From Nitrospinaceae bacterium (GTDB lineage: Bacteria > Nitrospinota > Nitrospinia > Nitrospinales > VA-1), in contig JAJDBA010000010.1 of the NCBI GenBank assembly GCA_029261675.1, forward strand, positions 1 to 8,733: a stretch of 8,733 nucleotides of DNA. Reading direction: 5' to 3'. The position numbers and the translations under genes are program-made. Each line of letters begins with the position of its first letter. Positions within the stretch are counted from its first letter, which is position 1. Shown one piece after another: positions 1 through 5,815 of the stretch. The notes under the pieces were generated by a model, which was not told where the DNA came from, ran no database searches, and saw nothing but the letters and a program-made list of their open reading frames with translations.

Positions 1-2
1 CT

Positions 3-881
3 TACTCACATCTCAGTGTATTTACCAATGGCCTGATGCCAGATAAAGCTTTAGACCTGATGCTCGAAATGGCGGGTACAAACGGTGCAAGAACTAAAAA
101 CGTCGTCTTCGCTATTCTCTTAAACTGGCAAACCATGGAGAACATTTCAGAGAAAAATCACGAGCGTTGCAAAGAAGTAGCGGAGAAAATGCTGCGCACA
201 AACGGTTACAGTGTCACTTTCAGCCTCAACCTATACTCAAAAGATCAAGACCTGGAAAAGCAATGCGAAGAGATCGATGCCATTTACCAAAAGGTCGGAC
301 TACCTAAAGACCAGCAATATAAAATTCGCGTCAGCCCGGCGTTTCCAATCATTGGCGGCGAATCAAACGTTTATCTACCGATTCGCGATTACCCAAAAGT
401 GGGTAGGCAAATGTTGAAAATTCTGCAACGCTTTCCACAAATGTGTTTTCGGTTCGACTGCTCGTTCCCGCCTTGTTTCCTGGATGAAATTGAGGAGGAT
501 CAGTTCTCACTTACCGATCGGTTTTATTTTCATGGCAACAAACAACTGCCGCCAACAGAGGAATGGAAAAACAACGATTATTATTTTGGTTGCGCCGATG
601 GTAGCCCGATGGATATCGATTCAAAAGGCGACTGCTTCAACTGTTTCCCGTTTCACAATTTAAAGCTGGGCAATGTTTCGGATTTTAAGGAAGTGAACTC
701 CATCGCTATGGCACAAATGGGGTCCAAATTTTTGAACACCGTCTTCGAAAAGACCAAGACCAAAGAGCCCTGCAAATCTTGCCCCCACTATATGGTACGA
801 TGCACTAGCGGATGTTTTGCCTACAATTTCATCGATGAAGAAGAACTTGCAGCAGTGACTAAAGAACCCGATTCAGCTTGA
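3..881 (+). CDS. Radical SAM protein with SPASM-like C-terminal domain (5' partial)
   Basis: The reading frame is already open at the window edge. The residues before the first ATG at 36 (YSHLSVFTNGLMPD) look like an internal strand of a radical SAM barrel, so the true start and the CxxxCxxC iron-sulfur motif lie upstream. The C-terminal half is rich in cysteines: codons at 459 and 474 (CSFPPC), 591, 633 and 642 (CFNC), then 771, 780, 801 and 813. The last four form C-x2-C-x6-C-x3-C, the usual ending of SPASM or twitch domains that bind auxiliary Fe-S clusters. Family members modify peptides or mature enzymes, or act on small molecules; the substrate cannot be told from this part. The gene ends at TGA 879-881, inside the 3' end of the convergent parvulin gene. 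Fold assignment is fairly sure; role unknown. Confidence 0.8.
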   Translation, partial: YSHLSVFTNGLMPDKALDLMLEMAGTNGARTKNVVFAILLNWQTMENISEKNHERCKEVAEKMLRTNGYSVTFSLNLYSKDQDLEKQCEEIDAIYQKVGLPKDQQYKIRVSPAFPIIGGESNVYLPIRDYPKVGRQMLKILQRFPQMCFRFDCSFPPCFLDEIEEDQFSLTDRFYFHGNKQLPPTEEWKNNDYYFGCADGSPMDIDSKGDCFNCFPFHNLKLGNVSDFKEVNSIAMAQMGSKFLNTVFEKTKTKEPCKSCPHYMVRCTSGCFAYNFIDEEELAAVTKEPDSA

Positions 882-1254
882 TTTCCTGGCAAATGATGAC
901 AACGTGGAATCCTTCATAAGTCTTGACAGGACCAAACACCAATCCCTTTTTGAGGGACATATCTTCAAGTCCATCCATTATAAAATCATTGAGTTCATCA
1001 TTTTCCAAAGTTTTAAAACCGCCACGAGGCTGCCGCGGATCATTTTTGTTCCATCCCACTTCCAGCCAACCCAGGTTTCCCCCATCTTCTTTAGATGCAG
1101 TGCAAATGCTGTACTTCTCCGTTAACTTCATTAACATTTGCGTCCGTGCAGCTGGGTTGGGCAAGCTTTCAATTGTTTCTTTCAAAAGGTTTGCTACTTC
1201 TTCTTTCTCTACCAAAATATGACGTATCTGTATCTGATGGGTCGCTCCCGCCAT
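859..1254 (-). CDS. Small parvulin-type peptidyl-prolyl cis-trans isomerase
   Basis: The 131-residue protein is a single rotamase domain of the PpiC/parvulin family, which catalyses cis-trans isomerisation of peptide bonds before proline. Family landmarks are visible in order: IRHILVE with His12, a YSICTASKEDGGNLGWLEVG stretch (about 48-67) matching the usual S-x-GGdLG segment, and GPVKTYEGFHVVII with His117 near the end. Both conserved histidines are kept. There is no signal peptide, so it is probably cytoplasmic. A charged insert of about 25 residues (WNKNDPRQPRGGF onward) sits between the GG-LG motif and the final strands, making it longer than a roughly 92-residue PpiC. On the minus strand GGGGGA lies just before the ATG and could serve as a ribosome binding site. 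The last 23 bases overlap the convergent radical SAM gene. Confidence 0.85.
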   Translation of the reverse strand: MAGATHQIQIRHILVEKEEVANLLKETIESLPNPAARTQMLMKLTEKYSICTASKEDGGNLGWLEVGWNKNDPRQPRGGFKTLENDELNDFIMDGLEDMSLKKGLVFGPVKTYEGFHVVIICQEIKLNRVL

Positions 1255-1316
1255 GGTTCCCCCAAAAATTTAAAAATAAAAGAAGCCAATATAAAGGATT
1301 TGCTCCTCAATTACCA

Positions 1317-1341
1317 CCCGCTAGCGCGGGAGGCAACTCCC
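1317..1341. other. Two mutually exclusive hairpins in the ppiC-like/maf divergent spacer
   Basis: CCCGC (1317-1321), loop TAGC, GCGGG (1326-1330) forms a 5-bp GC stem. GGGAG (1328-1332), GNRA-type loop GCAA, CTCCC (1337-1341) forms a second one. They share GGG at 1328-1330, so only one can form at a time. Neither is followed by a T-run on the plus strand. On the minus strand five T's precede the structure rather than follow it, so neither looks like a standard terminator. It could be an RNA switch, a REP-like palindrome or chance. Confidence 0.4.
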
Positions 1342-1407
1342 AAAAACTTTCTTGGCTAACAAATAGCTTAGGCACAAAGCACTTTCCTCAATTTCCTCGG
1401 ACCAAGC

Positions 1408-1436
1408 TTGATGAGGAATTGGATTTAGAGTATGTT
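1408..1436 (+). promoter_or_regulatory. Candidate sigma70-type promoter directly upstream of maf
   Basis: TTGATG (1408-1413) and TATGTT (1431-1436) are separated by exactly 17 bases, and each matches 4 of 6 consensus positions. Transcription would begin near 1443, about two bases before the maf ATG. Found by eye only; such matches occur by chance. Confidence 0.35.
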
Positions 1437-1444
1437 ACGAACCT

Positions 1445-2053
1445 ATGACAAATGACGATTCTAAAATAGTGCTGGCATCGCAGTCGCCACGACGTGTGGA
1501 GCTGTTAAAAGAAATATTTACTCAGTTCGAGGTGGCGCCCAGCTCCATCGAAGAAATTCTGGATCCTGGACTACGTCCCGAAGAAAATGCTCAAAATTTA
1601 GCACGTGCAAAAGCAGAGTCTATTGCACCCAAATTCCCGGACTGTTGGGTCATAGGTGCTGACACTCTGGTAACACTGGATCATCAAATTTTTGGAAAAC
1701 CTGAAGATGAAGAAGATGCCAAACGAATTCTCAAAAAGTTAAGCGGCAGGGAGCATCTTGTCGTCACAGGAATATGTGTAGTGGGTCCAAAAAAAACGCT
1801 CGACAAAGCCGTGGTCTCTCAAATTAAAATCAAACCCCTGACCGATCAGGAAATCGAAGACTACATCGCCACCGGCGAACCCATGGACAAAGCCGGTGCC
1901 TATGCCATCCAAGGCAAAGGTAGTTTTATGGTGCGCTCTTTTTCCGGTTCCAAAAATAATATCATCGGGCTTCCCTTGGACGAACTTAAAACTCTGCTAA
2001 AGAAAACCTACCACCCTGAGTACCGCGGCAGTTACGGGTCAAAATCTTTTTAA
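1445..2053 (+). CDS. maf: Maf family nucleotide pyrophosphatase (dTTP/UTP type)
   Basis: This is a 202-residue Maf protein, the usual family length. The enzymes hydrolyse nucleoside triphosphates to monophosphate plus pyrophosphate; they are thought to remove modified nucleotides and are linked to septum arrest in Bacillus. The signature SQSPRR (12-17) is followed by GADT (71-74, with the metal-linked catalytic Asp73), FGKP (83-86), and GEPMDKAGAYAIQG (144-157). The DKAGAY plus Gln156 version is that of E. coli YhdE, which prefers dTTP and UTP, rather than the YceF form. No Shine-Dalgarno sequence lies in the bases before ATG 1445, and the in-frame TGA at 1412 leaves no upstream ATG, GTG or TTG, so this start is well supported. 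A run of eight A's occurs around 1789-1796. No convincing terminator follows the gene. Confidence 0.95.
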   Translation: MTNDDSKIVLASQSPRRVELLKEIFTQFEVAPSSIEEILDPGLRPEENAQNLARAKAESIAPKFPDCWVIGADTLVTLDHQIFGKPEDEEDAKRILKKLSGREHLVVTGICVVGPKKTLDKAVVSQIKIKPLTDQEIEDYIATGEPMDKAGAYAIQGKGSFMVRSFSGSKNNIIGLPLDELKTLLKKTYHPEYRGSYGSKSF

Positions 2054-2160
2054 CCTCTTCCAGATCCTTAGAAGTATATCAATTACTAGAGGCAGTTCGC
2101 CACAGAAAGGTCTTGACAAATCAAGGGTTTTAGCATTTTTAAATCGCTATGACTCTCAAA

Positions 2161-2189
2161 TTAACTTGCGCAAACTTGCTGATTATAAT
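2161..2189 (+). promoter_or_regulatory. Probable sigma70-type promoter for the zinc-ribbon/SUMF1/MFS genes
   Basis: A perfect TATAAT -10 box (2184-2189) lies 17 bases after TTAACT (2161-2166, 4 of 6 to the -35 consensus). Transcription would start near 2196, leaving a leader of about 65 bases before ATG 2262. A separate TTGACA at 2113-2118 has only poor -10 partners. Confidence 0.5.
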
Positions 2190-2214
2190 CTAATTTAAGA
2201 AACGATACTTTGTG

Positions 2215-2235
2215 AGCCGCTATAAGAAAACGGCT
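2215..2235 (+). other. Weak hairpin in the leader of the small zinc-ribbon gene
   Basis: AGCCG (2215-2219) can pair with CGGCT (2231-2235) around an 11-base A-rich loop, between the predicted promoter and the ribosome binding site. No T-run follows. It could be a leader structure or chance. Confidence 0.25.
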
Positions 2236-2261
2236 TGCTCTTATGTTACTCAGGTAGGAAA

Positions 2262-2489
2262 ATGAACAAGCATCAAAACATTCATGAAATTCAGGGGCGT
2301 TGTGAAAAATGCCAGGGACCGATCTTTTTGAACCATACAATGGATTGGTATGGTAATAGCATTGTAACGCTCAATTGCTGGAACGGTCATTACAAGTGGA
2401 TCAACATAGAAAACCTGGATGCCTGCGAAAATCTGGCCCCCGAAACCAAACGCGATCTGGTAACTCATATAAGTTTTTTCAATTTGTAA
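2262..2489 (+). CDS. Small Cys/His zinc-ribbon-like protein of unknown function
   Basis: This 75-residue protein is not recognised as a named family. It holds a CEKC pair (Cys14, Cys17) and a CWNGH pair (Cys39, His43) about 21 residues apart, a spacing that suits a small treble-clef or zinc-ribbon site; another Cys55 is present. Trp and Tyr residues around the second pair (NGHYKW) resemble small zinc ribbons in phage and environmental bacterial genomes. There is no signal peptide or membrane segment, so it is cytoplasmic. The start at 2262 is preferred over 2235 because AGGTAGGA stands a proper distance before it. Its TAA shares a base with the next gene's ATG (TAATG), so the two are likely translationally coupled. 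Function unknown; nucleic-acid or protein binding would be guesses. Confidence 0.7.
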   Translation: MNKHQNIHEIQGRCEKCQGPIFLNHTMDWYGNSIVTLNCWNGHYKWINIENLDACENLAPETKRDLVTHISFFNL

Positions 2490-3271
2490 TGCGCCCAGGT
2501 ATTTCCAGACTAAAAACTATTCTTCTTTTTCTCGCAGTCTTCTCTTTTGCTTCTCAAGCTCTGGCTCAAGATAATCCACCAGCCAACATGGTATTAGTTC
2601 CGCAGGGTTATTTTCAAATGGGAACCTTATCGGGCAATGACGATGAAAAACCCATGCACTTTGTCTACACCTCCGGCTTTTATATCGATAAGTACGAGGT
2701 CAGCAATCAGGATTACCAAGCTTTTATGGATGCCACCGATCACCCCGCTCCTATTTTCTGGGACGACCCACGATTCAATGCCCCGGAACAACCGGTCGTC
2801 GGAGTAAGCTGGCACGATGCTATGTCTTACGCAAAATGGAAAGGCCGTCGTCTACCCACCGAAGCCGAATGGGAAAAAGCTGCGCGTGGCAACGATGGTC
2901 GCTTGTGGCCATGGGGTAGAAAATTTGATAAAGGATTTTTCTTTTTCTTTGTGAATATTTTTGGTGAAAACGATAAATACGCATATACCGCACCAGTCAA
3001 TTATTACCATTCAGGTATCAGTCCGTTTGGCTTATACAACACCGCTGGCAACGTGTGGGAATGGTGCCTCGACTGGTATGACGAAAATTTTTATCGGGCC
3101 AGTCCCGAGATCAACCCCGAAGGCCCGCAAGGTCCGCATAAAATGAAAGTTCTTCGAGGCGGTTCCTGGGTGAACAGCATCGAAGGTGTGAAAGTGGTAA
3201 AACGCGCTCGCAATTATCCACATATCAAAAATGAAATTTACGGTTTTCGAACCGTGCTTCCCCTTCCGTGA
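2489..3271 (+). CDS. Secreted SUMF1/FGE-fold protein lacking the FGE catalytic cysteines
   Basis: The 260-residue product starts with a basic n-region and a hydrophobic stretch ending ALA|QDN (cleavage after about residue 26), so it is exported to the periplasm or beyond. The rest is one formylglycine-generating-enzyme (SUMF1, C-lectin-like) domain: MVLVPQGYFQMG (34-45), IDKYEVSNQDYQAF (66-79), RLPTEAEWEKAARG (121-134), WPWG (140-143), TAGNVWEWC (185-193), VLRGGSW (221-227) and GFRTV (252-256). True FGEs carry two cysteines just after GGSW; here the matching positions appear to be Asn and Val, and the only mature cysteine is Cys193. Sulfatase activation is therefore unlikely; a binding or structural role is more plausible. 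An odd run of five Phe (150-154) sits after WPWG. The start is the TAATG overlap with the preceding gene; a longer in-frame ATG at 2375 would bury the signal peptide and run through that gene. Confidence 0.88.
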   Translation: MRPGISRLKTILLFLAVFSFASQALAQDNPPANMVLVPQGYFQMGTLSGNDDEKPMHFVYTSGFYIDKYEVSNQDYQAFMDATDHPAPIFWDDPRFNAPEQPVVGVSWHDAMSYAKWKGRRLPTEAEWEKAARGNDGRLWPWGRKFDKGFFFFFVNIFGENDKYAYTAPVNYYHSGISPFGLYNTAGNVWEWCLDWYDENFYRASPEINPEGPQGPHKMKVLRGGSWVNSIEGVKVVKRARNYPHIKNEIYGFRTVLPLP

Positions 3272-4497
3272 GTCCGCCGGCCAACAAGCTCGCAATTGCT
3301 TCCTGGTCTCTTTACGATTTTGCCAACACCATTTTTTCGATGAACGTGATCTCGCTTTACTTCGCATTATGGGTAACAGTAGATCATGACGGGCAGGATA
3401 TTTTATACAGCGTTGTCCTTTCTCTTTCTATGTTCGCAGTTGCTGTCAGCGTACCTGTCTTTGGTGCCATCTCAGATACCACTGGCAAACGCCAGCGACC
3501 CTTAGCCTCTCTCACCCTTGCTTGTGTGATCTGCACAGCACTGATTGGTGGAACCAACAATCTATGGATAGGGCTGATTTTATTTATCGTTGCGAATTAT
3601 TGCTATCAGTCGGCACTGGTTTTTTATAACGGCATGTTGCCTTCCGTTTCACAAGGCACTCATGTTGGTCTGGTTTCCGGTTATGGCGTTTCACTGGGTT
3701 ATCTGGGATCCATAGCAGGATTGTTGATGGTGAAACCGTTTGTTGAAGAAAGTGGTCGCTCGGCAGCATTTTTACCAACTGCCTCCCTGGTTTTATTTTT
3801 CGCCCTACCCTGTTTTTTTTTCGTCAGAGATCCAGAAAAAAAATCTCCGCCTCCCATCCAAATCAAAAAAGTGTTTGCCACTCTTAAAGAAACGTTCTCG
3901 CGCATAAAGCATTACAAATCATTATTTCAATTTATCATCATTCATTTTCTCGTTCTCGATGCGGTGAATACCATCATTGCTTTCATGGCCGTTTACGCCA
4001 CTAAAGTGATAGGATTCAGTAGCAACGAAATCACACAATTCCTCATATCATCCACCGTGGGCGCGATGATTGGCTCTGTGGTTATTGGATATCTTGTAAA
4101 ACATAAGGGCAGCATCTGGGCTTACTGGCTGGTGCTATGGCTTTGGGTTGCAGCTCTTTCGCTAGCCGCCGTCAGCCAAAGCACAACCCTGTTCTGGTGT
4201 GTCGGCCCATTGGCAGGAGTAGGAATGGGGGGCGTTTGGGTGGTCAGCCGAGCCCTTCTGGTGGAATTGTCTCCGCCCGAAAAATTGGGAGAGTTTTTTG
4301 GCTTCTATAGTTTGGCCGGAAAAACCGCTTCTATTTTTGGCCCCCTACTTTGGGGTAGTGTTGTATGGGCTCTGGATTCTACTCAAACTTTGAAGTACCG
4401 TGCCGCAGTCACCTTGCTTCTTTGCATCGTCATCGTCGCGGCTTTTCTGTTTCGCAACTTCAGCCGCAATGTTTCACAGGTCAAACAATTCGATTGA
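3268..4497 (+). CDS. UMF1-family MFS transporter (Atg22-like)
   Basis: This is a 409-residue polytopic inner-membrane protein with about 12 hydrophobic segments. The N-terminus ASWSLYDFANTIFSMNVISL is the hallmark of the UMF1 family (related to yeast vacuolar effluxer Atg22), and SDTTGKRQRP after the second helix is the MFS loop 2-3 motif. A charged cytoplasmic loop around DPEKKSPPPIQIKK separates the two halves. Substrates of bacterial members are not established; yeast Atg22 exports amino acids. The start is a GTG whose GTGA overlaps the TGA of the SUMF1-fold gene by four bases, with no clear ribosome binding site of its own, which implies translational coupling. The gene holds a T9 run (about 3813-3821) and an A8 run (about 3836-3843) close together, both slippage-prone. 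Confidence 0.88.
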   Translation: MSPPANKLAIASWSLYDFANTIFSMNVISLYFALWVTVDHDGQDILYSVVLSLSMFAVAVSVPVFGAISDTTGKRQRPLASLTLACVICTALIGGTNNLWIGLILFIVANYCYQSALVFYNGMLPSVSQGTHVGLVSGYGVSLGYLGSIAGLLMVKPFVEESGRSAAFLPTASLVLFFALPCFFFVRDPEKKSPPPIQIKKVFATLKETFSRIKHYKSLFQFIIIHFLVLDAVNTIIAFMAVYATKVIGFSSNEITQFLISSTVGAMIGSVVIGYLVKHKGSIWAYWLVLWLWVAALSLAAVSQSTTLFWCVGPLAGVGMGGVWVVSRALLVELSPPEKLGEFFGFYSLAGKTASIFGPLLWGSVVWALDSTQTLKYRAAVTLLLCIVIVAAFLFRNFSRNVSQVKQFD

Positions 4498-4521
4498 CAT
4501 CCCCCTTATGAATGATAAATT
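4494..4521 (+). promoter_or_regulatory. Candidate promoter for the periplasmic PpiC/SurA-like gene
   Basis: A perfect TTGACA (4494-4499) overlaps the TGA stop of the transporter gene. TAAATT (4516-4521), 4 of 6 to the -10 consensus, follows at 16 bases. This would give the chaperone gene its own transcript with a short leader. Read-through from the upstream operon remains possible. Confidence 0.45.
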
Positions 4522-4565
4522 TTAAACAAGTCTCAAATTTCCTAAACTGTTGAAAGGCCCCCTCA

Positions 4566-5561
4566 ATGAAAAGGTTCATTCCTTTAGTTTTCGTATTCAG
4601 CATTTTTTTTAGCAATCCAACGTCTTTGGCATGGGCGCACTCGGGCCACAAACATGATGCTCTCAAAATCAAATTACCCGAAGTCGTAGCTAAAGTGAAT
4701 GATCACGACATAAAAAGGGACCTCATTACCCGGGAACTAAAAAAAGCTGTCGAGCAATATAAGAAACGCGGAATGGCGCTGACTGCCGATCAGGAAAAAT
4801 CGGCTGCTAAAACACTCATTGAAGACGAAATTGGTCGCACCCTACTGGTACTCAAGGCAAAAGAATCGGGAGTGAAGGTTTCTGAAAAAATGCTTTTGAC
4901 AAGGCTGAAAGAGGTTAAATCTAAATTCAAATCTGATTCAATTTTCGAGCACCGCCTCGCCGACCGAGGTATGACTGTCGACCAATACAAGCAGGAACTG
5001 GAAATCGACATGTATATGGATCAAATCATTAAAAAAGAAATCGAACCAAAAATTAAAATTGCTGAAAAGGACTCCCGAGATTATTACAACAAAAACAAGA
5101 AAAAGTTTGAAAGTCCGGAAAAAGTTCGCGCCAGCATCATGCTGCTAAAATTTAATCCCTCAAAAGGAAAAGCCGGGGAACAAGCCATCCTCAAAAAATT
5201 CGAATCGATTCTGGATCAGGTCAAAAATGGCTCAGACTTCGGAGCTATGGCACAACAACATTCCCAAGATAGCCTGGCCTCAAAGGGAGGAGATTTGGGA
5301 TTTTTCACGCAAAAGCAAATGCTTCCGGCATTCAGCAACCGTGCTTTTAAAATGAAAGTTGGTGAAATCAGCGAAATATTTCGTACAGGACATGGTTTTC
5401 ACGTGCTCAAAGTTACTGACAAAAAACCCGGTGGACTCAGCCCCTTCGAAGCAGAAAAGGCCAAAATCGAAAAATTTCTAGCCAATAAAAAAGTCTCGCA
5501 AGCCACCCGCGACTACATCGAAACGCTTAAAAAACAAGCCAAAATCAAAACCTACTTCTAA
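4566..5561 (+). CDS. Periplasmic SurA/PpiC-like peptidyl-prolyl isomerase or chaperone
   Basis: This 331-residue protein has a signal peptide (MKRFIPLVFVFSIFF..., likely cut at AWA|HSG near residue 24), so it acts in the periplasm or at the outer face of the inner membrane. The mature N-terminus is His-rich (HSGHKHD, 25-31). Residues about 40-185 form a Lys/Glu-rich helical SurA_N-like chaperone region, and about 186-286 a parvulin domain with SKGGDLGFF (239-247) and GHGFHVLKV (275-283). The first conserved parvulin histidine is missing: where relatives read ASHIL this one has ASIML (Ile191), while His279 is kept. It may work mainly as a chaperone in outer-membrane or secreted protein folding. 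Start choice is supported by AAGG at 4554-4557, eight bases before the ATG. Its single rotamase domain differs from E. coli SurA, which has two. Confidence 0.88.
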   Translation: MKRFIPLVFVFSIFFSNPTSLAWAHSGHKHDALKIKLPEVVAKVNDHDIKRDLITRELKKAVEQYKKRGMALTADQEKSAAKTLIEDEIGRTLLVLKAKESGVKVSEKMLLTRLKEVKSKFKSDSIFEHRLADRGMTVDQYKQELEIDMYMDQIIKKEIEPKIKIAEKDSRDYYNKNKKKFESPEKVRASIMLLKFNPSKGKAGEQAILKKFESILDQVKNGSDFGAMAQQHSQDSLASKGGDLGFFTQKQMLPAFSNRAFKMKVGEISEIFRTGHGFHVLKVTDKKPGGLSPFEAEKAKIEKFLANKKVSQATRDYIETLKKQAKIKTYF

Positions 5562-5577
5562 GCGGCGGACCGCCGCT
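5561..5577. terminator. Perfect GC-rich palindrome at the end of the SurA/PpiC-like gene
   Basis: AGCGGCGG (5561-5568) and CCGCCGCT (5570-5577) are exact inverse complements around one A. The first base is the last base of the TAA stop. In RNA the stem would be 6-7 bp with a 3-5 base loop. No T-run follows, so it is not a textbook terminator; it may protect the 3' end or slow polymerase ahead of the next hairpin. Confidence 0.45.
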
Positions 5578-5613
5578 GGTATTAAGTCTATTCCCATCAA
5601 GCTAACAATACCT

Positions 5614-5650
5614 GCAAGCCCTTAACGATAAGGCTTGCTGATGTTTTCTT
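5614..5650 (+). terminator. Rho-independent terminator between the SurA/PpiC-like gene and pntA
   Basis: GCAAGC, a bulged C, then CTTA (5614-5624) pair with TAAG and GCTTGC (5629-5638) around loop ACGA, giving about ten base pairs. The T-rich stretch TGATGTTTTCTT follows directly (5639-5650). This is the best terminator in the window and separates pntAB from the genes upstream. Confidence 0.6.
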
Positions 5651-5815
5651 ACCCCCTTTTTTCCAGAAGCTTTCAGATGATGGTTTCGCAGTAAAAAGAC
5701 TTGACCTATCGGCCCCACGCCGAGTGGATTGGTGGTAAAAATCTGGGTTTTATGGTAATCTTGTGCGCTTTAATATTCCCCCAAAACAACTATTTTTGAT
5801 TGAGAGACTAGTGAT
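5651..5815 (+). promoter_or_regulatory. Untranslated region before pntA, presumably holding its promoter
   Basis: No gene is visible here. Possible promoter parts are TTGACC at 5701-5706, with no good -10 partner at 17 bases, and TTGGTG (5729-5734) with TATGGT (5751-5756) at 16 bases; none is convincing. The ribosome binding site before ATG 5816 is weak (GAGAG near 5802-5806). Confidence 0.3.

Noticed and set aside
1095..1448. Plus-strand open frame of 117 codons across the parvulin gene and spacer
   Set aside because: Low-complexity composition and no family resemblance; it is the opposite strand of the parvulin gene.
2054..2094. CCTCT ... AGAGG inverted repeat after maf as a terminator
   Set aside because: The arms are only five bases, about 30 bases apart, with no T-run.
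2113..2144. TTGACA at 2113-2118 as a promoter
   Set aside because: The nearest acceptable -10 sequences (such as TTTAAA) need a 19-base spacer, and a better promoter with TATAAT lies downstream.
2149..2193. A 14-codon open frame (MTLKLTCANLLIII) that could be a leader peptide
   Set aside because: It has no ribosome binding site and overlaps the TATAAT promoter, so the predicted transcript would not include it.
2375..2488. An upstream in-frame ATG that would lengthen the SUMF1-fold protein by 38 residues
   Set aside because: The extension runs through the small Cys/His gene in another frame and would hide the signal peptide; the TAATG start is far better.
5714..5726. CCAC/GTGG hairpin around GCCGA before pntA
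   Set aside because: A four-base stem with no other support is expected by chance.
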